A DNA stretch of 64,000 bases from Limisphaerales bacterium (GCA_024761205.1 JAMASS010000004.1:310001-374000), one strand, 5' to 3'. Numbered from the stretch's first letter, positions 29,951 to 39,257 are shown. Notes: generated from the letters alone by a model not told the origin. Numbers and translations: made by a program.

Positions 29951-32900
29951 TTAGAGTCCGGCCAGGCTTTGGGCTTGGAGGACCATGTTTTCGAATTGAG
30001 AGACCGCAGGATCAAGTATGTTGCCGGATTGTGTTTGGGAGATGAGTTGCTGGATGGCTTTTAAATCGACGTCTTGACTATAGGGAATCCCTGCCAGCCA
30101 TTCGGCGAAGATTCCCGAGGCCGCCGCCAGCTTCATCGCCGCTGAGGCGTGTTTGAGATCCACGACTGGTTCCTGATACGGAACGCTCCGCGAGAGTTCC
30201 CGGTAGGCCTTGGTCTTCGGGTCTTGATAACGCAATGAAAGGTCGCCAATGGGGCCAGAGCCTTCGGGATCTATCATAAGCACGTATAAGGCGGTTCCGG
30301 TTTCGGCAGCTGCTAACTCCGCAGCATCGGTCGTGCCGTCGCGAAAGGCTTCCTTTTTGAGCTGGTGCCTGGCGTATCCGATCTGCCGGTAACTAGTGAC
30401 CCGTTCCTCGTTGAAGGTGATCTGCACTTTGACATTCTTTGCGGCGACGTTGAGTACTCCGGTGAGTTGTCGGCTGAAATCGGTTTCCACCTGGGTGATA
30501 TCATTCAGAAAGGCGTAGCGGCCATCTCCGTTTCTAGTAAGCGTCTCGAGCCGATGATCATCGTAGCCATCCCATCCGATACCAAAGCAGTCAAGGGCGA
30601 TGCCGGCCTTGCGATGAGACTCGACCGTCAAGCGAAGCGATTCAGCATCCGTATTGCCGAGATTGGCCGCACCGTCCGTTAGAAGAATCACTCGATTCAG
30701 CCCCTTTGGCATAAAGTGTTTTTTCGCGATCGCATATGCCGTAACTAAGGCGGCTTCCAGGTTTGTGCCGCCTTCAGGAATGAGATTACCAAGCTGATTG
30801 AGCGCTTGCATGGCTTGGTTTCCAGGGAGCCCGTCCGCCCACAGACGTGTTTCGCGAGCAAAGGCAATAATGCTGATGCGATCCTGATCGAGCAGACTGC
30901 TGACCAGAGACTTCAGGGCTCGGCGGCTGATCGCCTGACGATCGGGACGTTCCATGGATCCGGAGCGGTCGAGCAGGATGACGACGTTTAACGGGGTTTG
31001 ACGGCTGCGACCGGTTGATTTTGTGCGCACACTGATGCGGAGAATGTCTTGGCGGTGCTCAAAAGGAAACCGGGCACGTTCGGTGTGAACGGCGATGGGC
31101 TCATCTGATTGGGTGATCGGATCATGATAGGCGAAGGCGTTGAAAAATTCCTCCGGTCGAATAGTAGAGGGGGCTGGCAACACACCTTGATCCAAACTGG
31201 CGGCCGCCAGCCGAAATGAGACGTCACTCACGTTCAGGCTGAAAGTGGATGTCGGATTGGCCCTCGTGTCTTGTTGGCGATTGAACGATGGTTCGGTCTC
31301 TCTTTGTCGTTCGACCGATCTTTCTAGTTGTTTGAGTCCCTTGGATAGTTTGGTTCGATCACGGAGTGATCTCGAGGTCTCAACTTTCTTCTTTACGGCC
31401 AGGTGATCGACCGAGCGGTCATTGACTTCGGCAATTTCATTGGCGGCATCTTCTGCGGCGGTAGACGCAGACTCTTGTTCGTCGATCACGACGTTACCCA
31501 GGGAGAATGCCGGATCCTCCGTAGGTGATGCACCGCGTGTCCACAGTTCTACTTGGTCGATGGTTGCTTTTAGGTCGGACAATTTCGCGAGCTTGGGTTC
31601 AAGACCAAAGTTCTGGGCGACTGAAAGCTCACGTGCGGGGGCGTCTGATTCCTCACGACCGGATGCCTCCAGATTGCTCTTTGACTCGGTCAATATCCCT
31701 GCCAACAGGGTGACTTTGTCTTCCGCCCTCTCCCGCTCTAGGCTTTGGTTCTGGCGGCCGAGGTCTTCGAGTTCGGCGGGGCCGTGGAGACTTTCTTGCA
31801 AAGCTAGGCCGTGCCCCGCTTGAAAGGAAGATGCCAGGCTGTCGAGATCGTCCGATTCACCGGCGCTGGGGTGATCAAAAAGGAGTCTTGATCCATCTGC
31901 TGACGCTGCGAAGCCTTTGGTGAGGGCCTTGTTGTCGGAAGGCGGCGAATTTTCTTGTTCGCCCATCTTTTGAAAGGCCCAGACGCTCTCCGTGGTGACT
32001 CCAGAATCACCGAGGGCCATTGAGCCGAAATCTTTGTTGGCTGAACGTCCCCGTGCGAGGCCGCTGACCGGTTCCGACAGTAAGCCGCCGCCGAAACCTA
32101 TGCCAGCCGCGCCGCCATAGCGGAAACGCTCACTATAGGCTGCTCCTCCAAACTGATCTCCAGCTGCCCCTGTGGCCCTGAGGCCCCAAGAGGCATTAGG
32201 GCGGCTTGGCTCACCGCGTGCTGCCATCTGTGGTTTTATTGCGTCGATAGACTTTCCCGCAGTCATCGGTCCGGTGACCACGCTTTCAACACCGAGTCCG
32301 TCACCGAAATAGACTCCGAGAGCGTGGCCGGCGTTTTTCTCTCGGGCCAGCTCGATCTCTGGTTCCACCTCTTTGAAGGTCTTGTAGTCCTGATCGCCGT
32401 CCGGAAGCCGCGCCAAAACCTCAAGCGATTCGTCGGCGGCGCGGATGGCTTCCGAACGAGTGCGGGCGCGCCCCTCGGCTTCTTGGAGGCGTTCACCAAG
32501 GAGTCGGGAGTCTCTCGACTTGGCCAGCTGCTGCTCGACTGCTCTTTGTGATTCGATGGAGTGGGGCGATGCTTTGACTTGGGACGGTTCCGGGGCGGCT
32601 TGGGCGTAACCGCGAGCGTAAAAGTAGTCGGCGCTATTCGCCGGTAGTTGAGGAACAGCCTCCTTGTCACGAACTTCGCCTAGAGCCCGACCAAAACTCA
32701 GTTCCGCAGCTGCCTTGTTCTCTGTGTCGGCATCTACTGAGGGCACTGCAATTGGCGCGGGCATTGCGAGTTCAACCGGCGGTCTGACTTTAGCGACAGC
32801 CTGAGCTGAGATGTTGTAGCGGGGCATCATCGGTTGATTGGCATCCAATTCCTTTTCCTCGCGCTCGGCTTTGGGTAACAATTCAAATCCAACGTTTGGT

Positions 32901-33451
32901 GGTTGGGTCGGTCGGGTGGCTGAGGTGCTCATTTCAGCCCATTGTCCAGACTGACGGGCGAGCGGTAATGCTTGCGGTGACTGAGTTAGAGAGGCTTCGG
33001 AGGGGGCCTCTGGAGCATAGGTACGCGTGGCGTCTTTGTGCGCCGCTGCGATTTGGACCGACCCGCTGGGTAGTGCCAGAACTGTGAGGATCACGAGTAA
33101 CCCGGCAGCGATTCCCATCGGCACGTACCACGGGACGGTGTGCTTGGCACCCGTTCCCGTTATAGAGACCTGGGTCGGCTCCTCTGCCAGCTGAGCCAGG
33201 AGAGTTTGGCGACGATCGTTGGAGAATCGTAGTTCATCGCTGGGCTTCGCAACTGGCTGTTTGATGGAATCGGGAACGGCTTGGTGCAGCAAGTCGATGG
33301 TTTTCTTGAGCCGAGCGGCGAGGACTGCCAGTTCGGGCTCAGCGTTGATCTGGTCTTCTACCTCGGCGTGGTCCTCCGGAGGAAGTTGTCCTAGGAGGTA
33401 GGCCGTGATCCGGGATTCGGGATCGTTGGGTGGGAATAAGGACTTGTTCAT
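29951..33451 (-). CDS. YfbK-like VWA protein with N-terminal anti-sigma-like domain
   Basis: 1166 residues. The N-terminus (DPESRITAYLLGQLPPEDHA, helical) resembles zinc-less anti-sigma domains of PVC bacteria. A membrane helix follows at about 108-128. Residues 130-780 are low-complexity and coiled. A von Willebrand A domain spans about 815-995, with a complete metal site: D828-x-S830-x-S832 (LLDRSGSM), T896 (EGGTNL) and D926 (LLTDGAA). The C-terminal region to 1166 (DFSRQLTGVLNVAAKNVKVQ and on) corresponds to the YfbK/DUF3520 part. The gene overlaps the sigma-factor gene by four bases (ATGA), so translation is coupled. The likely role is membrane-bound control of the sigma factor together with a metal-dependent adhesion or assembly function outside; the target is not shown. 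Confidence 0.88.
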   Translation of the reverse strand: MNKSLFPPNDPESRITAYLLGQLPPEDHAEVEDQINAEPELAVLAARLKKTIDLLHQAVPDSIKQPVAKPSDELRFSNDRRQTLLAQLAEEPTQVSITGTGAKHTVPWYVPMGIAAGLLVILTVLALPSGSVQIAAAHKDATRTYAPEAPSEASLTQSPQALPLARQSGQWAEMSTSATRPTQPPNVGFELLPKAEREEKELDANQPMMPRYNISAQAVAKVRPPVELAMPAPIAVPSVDADTENKAAAELSFGRALGEVRDKEAVPQLPANSADYFYARGYAQAAPEPSQVKASPHSIESQRAVEQQLAKSRDSRLLGERLQEAEGRARTRSEAIRAADESLEVLARLPDGDQDYKTFKEVEPEIELAREKNAGHALGVYFGDGLGVESVVTGPMTAGKSIDAIKPQMAARGEPSRPNASWGLRATGAAGDQFGGAAYSERFRYGGAAGIGFGGGLLSEPVSGLARGRSANKDFGSMALGDSGVTTESVWAFQKMGEQENSPPSDNKALTKGFAASADGSRLLFDHPSAGESDDLDSLASSFQAGHGLALQESLHGPAELEDLGRQNQSLERERAEDKVTLLAGILTESKSNLEASGREESDAPARELSVAQNFGLEPKLAKLSDLKATIDQVELWTRGASPTEDPAFSLGNVVIDEQESASTAAEDAANEIAEVNDRSVDHLAVKKKVETSRSLRDRTKLSKGLKQLERSVERQRETEPSFNRQQDTRANPTSTFSLNVSDVSFRLAAASLDQGVLPAPSTIRPEEFFNAFAYHDPITQSDEPIAVHTERARFPFEHRQDILRISVRTKSTGRSRQTPLNVVILLDRSGSMERPDRQAISRRALKSLVSSLLDQDRISIIAFARETRLWADGLPGNQAMQALNQLGNLIPEGGTNLEAALVTAYAIAKKHFMPKGLNRVILLTDGAANLGNTDAESLRLTVESHRKAGIALDCFGIGWDGYDDHRLETLTRNGDGRYAFLNDITQVETDFSRQLTGVLNVAAKNVKVQITFNEERVTSYRQIGYARHQLKKEAFRDGTTDAAELAAAETGTALYVLMIDPEGSGPIGDLSLRYQDPKTKAYRELSRSVPYQEPVVDLKHASAAMKLAAASGIFAEWLAGIPYSQDVDLKAIQQLISQTQSGNILDPAVSQFENMVLQAQSLAGL

Positions 33452-33993
33452 TTGAAGACCCCGTTTTTTTGGATTTCGGAGGCGAGGGATTTCAGGAGGC
33501 GGTGGAGTTGATAACCAACATTGCTTACGCTGAGGCCGGTCTGACGACTGATTTCCTTGTAGGAAAGATCTTCCTCGAATTTGAGCCGGAGTAGCTCACG
33601 TTTTTTCGGTGCTAGACTCCGCAAGACCAGACGGATCTGACCGATCGCCTCCAACCGAGCGATGTACTCGTCAGGCATCGGCTCCGGAGCGGCTTGTTCT
33701 GTGCCGTTTTTTTCCGGTTCGCCCGAATTGAGGGGAACGACGCGGTTCTCTTTGCAATGATGGTTGACTGCCATGTTGTGGATGGTTCGGTAGAGCCATG
33801 GCTTGGGCTCGGTGACGGTGTCTTGTCTGGTCTGTAGTTTTAGAAAGGCTTCTTGAACCAAATCTTGAGCGACCTCTGGGCGCTTCACTAGTTGATAGGC
33901 GTAGCGGAGGAGCGGCCCCTCCAGTAACTCGAACCAGCCCGCGAGGGATAAGTTTTCGTGGTCGTTTGCTTTCAGTGAATCGGCCACAGGCAT
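33448..33993 (-). CDS. ECF-type RNA polymerase sigma factor
   Basis: 181 residues. Region 2 is visible as LLRYAYQLVKRPEVAQDLVQ with EAFLKL, the sigma2 core helix. Region 4 is a helix-turn-helix (LAPKKRELLRLKFEEDLSYK, then EISRQTGLSVSNVGYQLHRL). It lacks regions 1 and 3, as expected for an extracytoplasmic-function factor directing RNA polymerase to a small regulon. It is first in an operon with the anti-sigma/VWA protein, overlapping it by four bases, so the two are probably a sigma/anti-sigma pair. The stretch 33994-34474 upstream should hold an autoregulated promoter, but the recognition sequence cannot be named. Confidence 0.93.
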   Translation of the reverse strand: MPVADSLKANDHENLSLAGWFELLEGPLLRYAYQLVKRPEVAQDLVQEAFLKLQTRQDTVTEPKPWLYRTIHNMAVNHHCKENRVVPLNSGEPEKNGTEQAAPEPMPDEYIARLEAIGQIRLVLRSLAPKKRELLRLKFEEDLSYKEISRQTGLSVSNVGYQLHRLLKSLASEIQKNGVFK

Positions 33994-34474
33994 CTGTCAG
34001 CAACTAAGCATTTTCCGATGGATTACGATTGGGTTGCTCAATCCGGTGATTTGTCTGGTTTCGTTTGGACTAGTTAGGTATATGACAAGTGCCCGTTCAG
34101 AATCTTAGACACTTTTTTGGGATGGAGAAAATATTCACCAAAGCGGTGAACATTTGAGCGATTTAATCGTCTTTTTGTGCGAGGGGTTAGCACGGGTTCG
34201 AGAGATCAATTCTCGGTGAATTCATCACGGATCGGAATCGAAGTGCAAAAAGCATTAGATTATTCTCGACATCATTTCGAATTTTTAGGAATGTCTTAGA
34301 CTATTCGATTAGGGGTCTATGGTCGCCAATATTGGCATTGACTAGGTCTCATTGATCCCGCGAGTGATCGGCGACCGAAGAATCCCGGATTTGGCCAATC
34401 CGCATTTACGATGACTGCTTTGGATTGAACATTTGTCGAATTGGCTTGTCACAGTTGAGGTAGGTATTTGAATT
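33994..34474. promoter_or_regulatory. Divergent intergenic region between ECF sigma operon and small gene
   Basis: 480 bases without a gene, AT-richer than its surroundings, lying between two divergent genes and so expected to contain both promoters. A GAGGTAGG ribosome binding site precedes the small plus-strand gene. I see no repeat, RNA gene or unmistakable promoter boxes. Confidence 0.5.
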
Positions 34475-34708
34475 ATGAAGTTGAATAAGGAAGTTAAGGC
34501 GAAGACGGACTTGGAGTCAGGGCAGCTATGGCAGGTGGGTGAATTTCATATTGAGATTGTTCAATTAGGTAAGACCCTCTGCCACTATCGCCACCTGCGA
34601 AACCTCAATCAGAAGGGAATTCCGGTAAGACTCGAACAGCGCCGAGCCGTTGAGAAGTATCTCAAGCAGAACAAGGCCAAGTTGGTGAGGAATCGGAAGA
34701 ACAAGTAG
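34475..34708 (+). CDS. Small conserved basic protein, 77 residues
   Basis: The sequence includes GQLWQVGEFHIEIVQLGKTL, then CHYRHLRNLNQKGIPVRLEQ and a Lys-rich tail. It matches a short family I associate with Verrucomicrobiota genomes (pattern: G-x-W-x-V, IVQLGKTL-HYR, VP-R, YL--N-A-LV). The family's function is unknown; the basic character suggests nucleic-acid or ribosome contact, which is inference only. A strong GAGGTAGG precedes the ATG by about nine bases, and a rho-independent terminator follows 25 bases after the stop, so it is a monocistronic gene. Confidence 0.75.
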   Translation: MKLNKEVKAKTDLESGQLWQVGEFHIEIVQLGKTLCHYRHLRNLNQKGIPVRLEQRRAVEKYLKQNKAKLVRNRKNK

Positions 34709-34732
34709 CAGGACGATAACTTTTAATTTAGG

Positions 34733-34766
34733 AAAAGTCGCCCGGTGTAAACTGGGCGACTTTTTT
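34733..34766 (+). terminator. Bidirectional rho-independent terminator
   Basis: AAAAGTCGCCC pairs with GGGCGACTTTT around a ten-base loop, with A- and T-runs on both sides. It lies between the convergent small gene and recO and can serve both. Confidence 0.9.
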
Positions 34767-34818
34767 ATTGGGGATGAAAGCGGTGAAGGACCACCACATT
34801 CCCAAATGCTGCGCTTAG

Positions 34819-35475
34819 TCAATGAAGTAACTCATTCCGTTTTTTGGGGCACCGGCCAATTTCGCGAATCCAAGACTCCGTCAAGAGACAGGCGATGTTG
34901 TTGGTTTGTTGTTGGCTGAGCTGGTCCGCCATTGGAAAGTCATTTGGCGATTGTTCCCACTGGGCCAGAACTCGCCGGTCGGCTTCGGTTAGTTGAATGA
35001 CATCTCTTGCGGGTTGGAGCCCTAGAATTGCGAGCAGCTGCCACTCAAACCACAAGGTGAAGGCGGGGCCTTGCTGCCCTTGTTCCGCGAGATTCAACGA
35101 CCGTTGAAATAGATCAAAGATTTCCGGCGTCGGCGTGTTCTGTTCCGTGGTGCGTCGGACCAAATCGACAAAGTAAGCGACTTGGTTGAGACCGGCCACC
35201 GAGCATCGGATACTTTGGGGCGTGGTCTTCAGCTCGACTTCTTTTAGCGTATAAAGATCGGAGTTTAGACTTTGTCGAAACGTGATCGACGCAAAAAAAA
35301 GCAAATCCAGCTTCCCCGATAGTGCTGACTTTTCCCGGAGCGCACCTCGAGCAACAGTCGAAATCCTTCCCTTGCTGTCTGTCAACCACTCGACGATCAG
35401 GCTGGTATCCGTTAGGCGAAAGGTTCGGATGATGTAGCCGTTGGTTCGACCCTCGAGTTGGCTTGAGGTTGCCAT
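34819..35475 (-). CDS. recO: DNA repair protein RecO
   Basis: 218 residues. The N-terminal OB-fold is recognisable (TNGYIIRTFRLTDTSLIVEW, then SKGRISTVARGALREKSALS), followed by the helical RecO domain (AYFVDLVRRTTEQNTPTPEI, FTLWFEWQLLAILGLQP). RecO loads RecA onto SSB-coated gaps with RecR in the RecFOR pathway. No Cys4 zinc site is visible; many RecO proteins lack it. The gene lies 24 bases behind the DUF6797-type gene on the same strand, so they may share a transcript, ending at the terminator 34733-34766. Confidence 0.88.
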   Translation of the reverse strand: MATSSQLEGRTNGYIIRTFRLTDTSLIVEWLTDSKGRISTVARGALREKSALSGKLDLLFFASITFRQSLNSDLYTLKEVELKTTPQSIRCSVAGLNQVAYFVDLVRRTTEQNTPTPEIFDLFQRSLNLAEQGQQGPAFTLWFEWQLLAILGLQPARDVIQLTEADRRVLAQWEQSPNDFPMADQLSQQQTNNIACLLTESWIREIGRCPKKRNELLH

Positions 35476-35499
35476 GGTCTCAGCCTTGGACGGACGTTA

Positions 35500-37752
35500 T
35501 TAAGGCAACGCGTGGATCGTGTTGTATATCTCATGACGCAGTCGGTCGCCTGCCGCCGTCTCAAGTCTGTAGGTAATCTTCATCTGCATCACGGGAACGA
35601 GTCCTGCAATCTTAAGACTTACGGTCTTCCCATCCGGACTCAGTTCAATGTCATCAATCGCAATGGAATCTTGACCCTCTTGTTCAGGATTGGCGACGGA
35701 ATAGCGGGGAGAGCCATAACGTTGAATCCATCGATAGTTCCACTGCTCGATGTTGTAGGATTCGATATCTGTGGCGAGTTCTTTGTCGACCGGATCGGAG
35801 AAAGTGATGTCGATGCCGTTCTTGGTGACGGCTAAACCAATCGGCGCATTGAGCGGTTTTCCGGTGTAGCGCACCCGGTAAAATCCGCCGGGTTGCACAC
35901 TAGTAGTTTGCCAAAAGCTCAGTCCGCAAACGTAGAGGTGATCGTCGAACTTGCTGTGACGTCCGCGAATCAGACCGCTGCGGAAGCGCAAGGGAAGTTT
36001 GACAGTGCCGCCTTGGAGAGTGCCGTTTGCGTCCTGGATGAGGACTAGGGAGAGAGAGGATTTGCCGTAGGAGGTCAGCAGCATCTTTCCGTTTATTGGT
36101 CCCCAATTTTCGCTATGGATCCAGATGTGATCACCGGCGGAATTATCCACATCGTGAGGGATCCAGTAAATGGGTTGCTCGAAATCCTTAGGGACGGCGT
36201 CACGAAGGTGTGCCGTGTCTTTCATGCCGTGGAAGCCTCCTTTGCGAATGAGTTGCACGGAACAGGTGGGGAGCCAGTGTCCCTCATTGTCGCTGTAGGT
36301 GATCATGTCGTTGGGAGCAATGCCCATGCCGTTCGGACCACGCAGACCGTCGGCATAAGATTCGAAACTCTTCCCGTCGGGTGAGACCTTGAAGAGGACG
36401 CCCTGATGCGGTGTTCTCACTTTAGGCGGCCAGGGAGCGCCATGAGCGTAGAAGAAGTTGCCTTCGGAATCCGTTTCTAGGTTGAGCGTGAAGCAGTGGA
36501 AATTCTCTGCCACTTGGCAATCGTTGTTAAAATTCTCGTAGAAGTCGGCCTCGCCATCTCCGTTGGTATCGTGTAGGCGAGTGATTTGGTCACGGCCAAG
36601 AACATAAATCTGCCCATCAACAATCTTGATTCCCAGCGGTTGGTAGAGGCCAGTGGCAAAGCGTTTCCAGGTGAGAGTGGTGGATCCGGGCGCGAGGCCG
36701 GACACCAAAAAAACGTCGCCGCTCACGGATCCCAAGATGGCTTGGTCGGTATTGAGAAAATCGATGCCGCCAAAGCGAATCCAGGATTTCCACGGATTGT
36801 TCTGCGGTACGGTGAGCGTGTCGACGGCCAGAGCGTCGCGGTCGTCTCCCTTTCGGATCGGGGTCTGCGGGGTGTCCGGCCAGAGAATGGCTGTTTTGTT
36901 GGTGAGACTTTTTAAATCGGCCACTTGGAAAAACGTTTTGATGTGTTTTTTCAGGTTTGACGTGTGGTTTCGCAAATAGCTCCTGGGCTCGCCCCCTTGA
37001 AAAAGCGCAAATTGAATTGACTCCCGATTTGCAGGAAGACTGAGGCAGAGATGACGATCTTCGATTCTCCAGGTGGCATTCGCCGGGAGTCCTTTGAATC
37101 CGATTCTCCAGTTTTGCGATTCGGTCCCCAAACGAACGACACCGAATCCGTTTCCTGTATTGGTGCCTCCAAGGATTGGATCCCGTCCATAAATCCTCAT
37201 GACTCGGAGCAGCATTGGGGCTTTCCCTGGGGCTAAGTTAAATTGGCGAACAAAGTAACCTTCGTTATCCACTTCAGTGAACGAGGGCGACTCCAGTACT
37301 GAATGATCACCGACGGAGTAAGAAAGGATTACCTCTTCACCAGTCCGATATAGGCCGGAGTAGTGGGCCTGCGTCTTGGGGAGAGGGCCATAGGGAAGGG
37401 GTCTGGGATCAGCCAAGGAGTCATCGATGGACCAGCCAGGACCCGGGTCGTTGTGAAACCAAAGGGTACCGTTAATAGCGGGGTTCCGTTCCAGGCCATC
37501 GCGTTCGGGATACCACTGAAGGAAGCCGCCTGTCCAAGCTGCAGAATAACGCAGCAGATCAGTATCGAAACAGACGCTGGCTTGAGTTGTCCCATCGAGT
37601 TGGATGGCAATGCCTTTGTAAGTGACTGCCTCACCTTCGCCGCGGATGGTCCACGACACAAAGGGGCCGTGGTTCATGTCGTTCATGCTGGCAGGCCGGA
37701 GTGGTGAGAGGCCAAGAAGTCCGAGATAGAGGGCGAGGACGCTTTGCTTCAT
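35500..37752 (-). CDS. Exported DUF6797-type beta-propeller protein
   Basis: 750 residues from the Met at 37752, which begins a good signal peptide (MKQSVLALYLGLLGLSPLRP); the frame extends upstream but without export features. The N-terminal part (PFVSWTIRGEGEAVTYKGIA, then VCFDTDLLRYSAAWTGGFLQ) matches a PVC-specific domain I know as DUF6797. The middle is a propeller of the glucose-dehydrogenase/NHL kind (ATGLYQPLGIKIVDGQIYVL, RLHDTNGDGEADFYENFNND, ADGLRGPNGMGIAPND). In relatives a cytochrome c domain often follows; no CxxCH is present here. It is probably a periplasmic protein that binds or oxidises a sugar-like ligand; the substrate is unknown. Confidence 0.82.
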   Translation of the reverse strand: MKQSVLALYLGLLGLSPLRPASMNDMNHGPFVSWTIRGEGEAVTYKGIAIQLDGTTQASVCFDTDLLRYSAAWTGGFLQWYPERDGLERNPAINGTLWFHNDPGPGWSIDDSLADPRPLPYGPLPKTQAHYSGLYRTGEEVILSYSVGDHSVLESPSFTEVDNEGYFVRQFNLAPGKAPMLLRVMRIYGRDPILGGTNTGNGFGVVRLGTESQNWRIGFKGLPANATWRIEDRHLCLSLPANRESIQFALFQGGEPRSYLRNHTSNLKKHIKTFFQVADLKSLTNKTAILWPDTPQTPIRKGDDRDALAVDTLTVPQNNPWKSWIRFGGIDFLNTDQAILGSVSGDVFLVSGLAPGSTTLTWKRFATGLYQPLGIKIVDGQIYVLGRDQITRLHDTNGDGEADFYENFNNDCQVAENFHCFTLNLETDSEGNFFYAHGAPWPPKVRTPHQGVLFKVSPDGKSFESYADGLRGPNGMGIAPNDMITYSDNEGHWLPTCSVQLIRKGGFHGMKDTAHLRDAVPKDFEQPIYWIPHDVDNSAGDHIWIHSENWGPINGKMLLTSYGKSSLSLVLIQDANGTLQGGTVKLPLRFRSGLIRGRHSKFDDHLYVCGLSFWQTTSVQPGGFYRVRYTGKPLNAPIGLAVTKNGIDITFSDPVDKELATDIESYNIEQWNYRWIQRYGSPRYSVANPEQEGQDSIAIDDIELSPDGKTVSLKIAGLVPVMQMKITYRLETAAGDRLRHEIYNTIHALP

Positions 37753-37872
37753 CGATAACAACAATCTAGCGGACCACAGTTTTTGAGTCGTGGCCCAAGT
37801 TAGGGTGTTTTCCGTTTCGGGTAAAGTGCCAATGGGCGGACAAGCGAATTCCAACCTCGGGCGGCGGGCTTG

Positions 37873-37912
37873 GAAAAACAAAACCCCCGGCAACGTTCAC
37901 GTTGCCGGGGGT
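37873..37912 (-). terminator. Strong terminator of a missing minus-strand gene
   Basis: A perfect 13-base stem (ACCCCCGGCAACG / CGTTGCCGGGGGT, four-base loop) is followed on the minus strand by TTTTGTTTTT. It lies upstream of the DUF6797-type gene. The gene it should end is absent, because a MITE-like repeat and decayed DNA begin at 37950. Confidence 0.85.
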
Positions 37913-37949
37913 GGATGGGAGAGAAAAATTCCCGAATGATTTGAGACTT

Positions 37950-38040
37950 AGAAAAACTCTGATTAATAATCGGAAACTCGGTTGTTCTCTGGAAAAATCG
38001 CCGAAAACAGCAACATTCAGGGATTAAATCAAAGGTTCCT
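37950..38040. repeat. MITE-like 91-bp repeat, copy B
   Basis: Inverted relative to copy A at 22852-22941, with about 85 percent identity and the central block CTCTGGAAAAATC-CCGAAAA conserved. Its terminal repeats are more diverged (AGAAAAACTCTG on one side, AGGAACCTTTG on the other). TTA flanks it on both sides and could be a short target duplication. As with copy A, the stop codon of the adjacent minus-strand frame lies at its edge. Confidence 0.75.
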
Positions 38041-38885
38041 TAGTTACTTGCGGCTTCTGGCGAAGGGAAGAGCGCGTCTATGATTCGGTCAAACTCTTCC
38101 CTCACATGCTTTTTGCCGCCCAAGGACATAGTCTTGTTGAAACTGCCGGCTCCGAGTTTCCAATTCAGTATCCGTTGGAGACGCTTTGATGCTTGAGCGC
38201 TGCCGCAAATCGCGATACCGGTTATGCAGGGATTGATGATAAGCCGCTGCTTCTTCCGTCCATCCCGTGTTATTTGGACCTAATGTAAGATGTAATTTAT
38301 CCGCTGTTTCATCGATCCAGGCGATGCGGTCCTGCCACCACTGTGTCGATTCCTCGGTTTCCCCCACCATTGCCCTTAGTTTTCATAGCCTTGCCGCAAT
38401 ATATAGTTTGCGCCTCCTCTCGTTGTTCCCGCATATAATTAGCGCCCTTGTCGCAACTTTTCGGCATCGGGATTATAGCGAAGAATATCCCGAGGTTCAC
38501 GCGCCAGAGCGGCAATCGCTGACTCTTCGGATGTGAGTGAGGATAGGGACTGTGTACCGAGACTGGCAACCGCCAAACCTTTTTCCAGAAGGCTCAGTGT
38601 GTCATTTTCCCAGATTTCCTGCTGTCGTTTCTGGCGTTCGTCGTGTGCGGTCAGAAATAATCTCTCCTGAACTTCCGCGGTTTCCATGACGTCAATAAAG
38701 TTGTCTTTTTCCGCCCGTTGCCAACCCGACGAATCCGCAATCTCAGAAAACAGCTCGGCGACGGCTTGACGCTCTTGGATTAATTCCTGCTCTTCGGGAC
38801 TTGCCTTACGCCACAAATGTTGCTCGACTAACGTATCTGTGTAGGTCATCACGAATCCTGAAAACCTCCCTCTCTTTTCGTTCAA
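38041..38885 (-). pseudogene. Broken helical protein gene, cargo-like
   Basis: On the minus strand, one frame (38885-38439) reads MTYTDTLVEQHLWRKASPEE and FSEIADSSGWQRAEKDNFID through LSSLTSEESAIAALAREPRD. A second frame (38370-38089) reads STQWWQDRIAWIDETADKLH. A third ends HVREEFDRIIDALFPSPEAA just before a stop abutting the MITE-like repeat. At least two frame changes are needed. The sequence is helical and charged, with no recognised family. Its end (E--x-RIID-F/L) faintly resembles the end of the second cargo gene of the IS1595-like element (GDIIRIIDPFLVTENTN). Composition is coding-like throughout. Confidence 0.5.
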
Positions 38886-38933
38886 ATAGCTTTGGAAAAG
38901 CGCGTCTTATTCTGCTTTGGAGAGTGGCATTCC

Positions 38934-39257
38934 TCATTCCAGATACGCCTTCAGCATACCTCCAGCGCCCATGCTCTCGCCATCCTTGCGTACCCCCGAA
39001 AGATTCCGGCTCAGGCTCACAAGTTTGGGCAGCCGGCGTTGGTGTTCCCTTTCTCTGGCTTCCGGTCTGGTGGCTTGCTTGGCTCGTCCCAAGAAGGGGG
39101 GGAGACCGGCCCCGCTGCTTCCGCCGAAGGGCCGGCTGACAACACCTCTCTTTCCTGCCCCGCATTTTCCGTTTGTGTCTGCGAGGTTTGCTTGGAGTAG
39201 AAAACCGAGAAAGAGAATCGCCAGCACAGCCAGGAATCGCCCGACTACGACATCCAT
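38934..39257 (-). CDS. Small exported hypothetical protein, probably a gene fragment
   Basis: 107 residues beginning MDVVVGRFLAVLAILFLGFL, a clear signal peptide ending near QANLA. A Gly/Arg-rich, poorly conserved-looking body follows (GVVSRPFGGSSGAGLPPFLG). The next coding-like stretch begins in another frame 40 bases downstream (38885), so this may be the 5' part of the same decayed gene. No family recognised. The layout (a gene with a signal peptide following a Cys-ending helical frame) parallels the two cargo genes at 60932-62600. Confidence 0.4.
   Translation of the reverse strand: MDVVVGRFLAVLAILFLGFLLQANLADTNGKCGAGKRGVVSRPFGGSSGAGLPPFLGRAKQATRPEAREREHQRRLPKLVSLSRNLSGVRKDGESMGAGGMLKAYLE

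Noticed and set aside
22852-38040. A 15-kb composite transposon bounded by the two inverted MITE-like repeats
   Set aside because: The enclosed genes include core recO and a conserved sigma operon, and the repeats have differently eroded ends; independent insertions are more likely.
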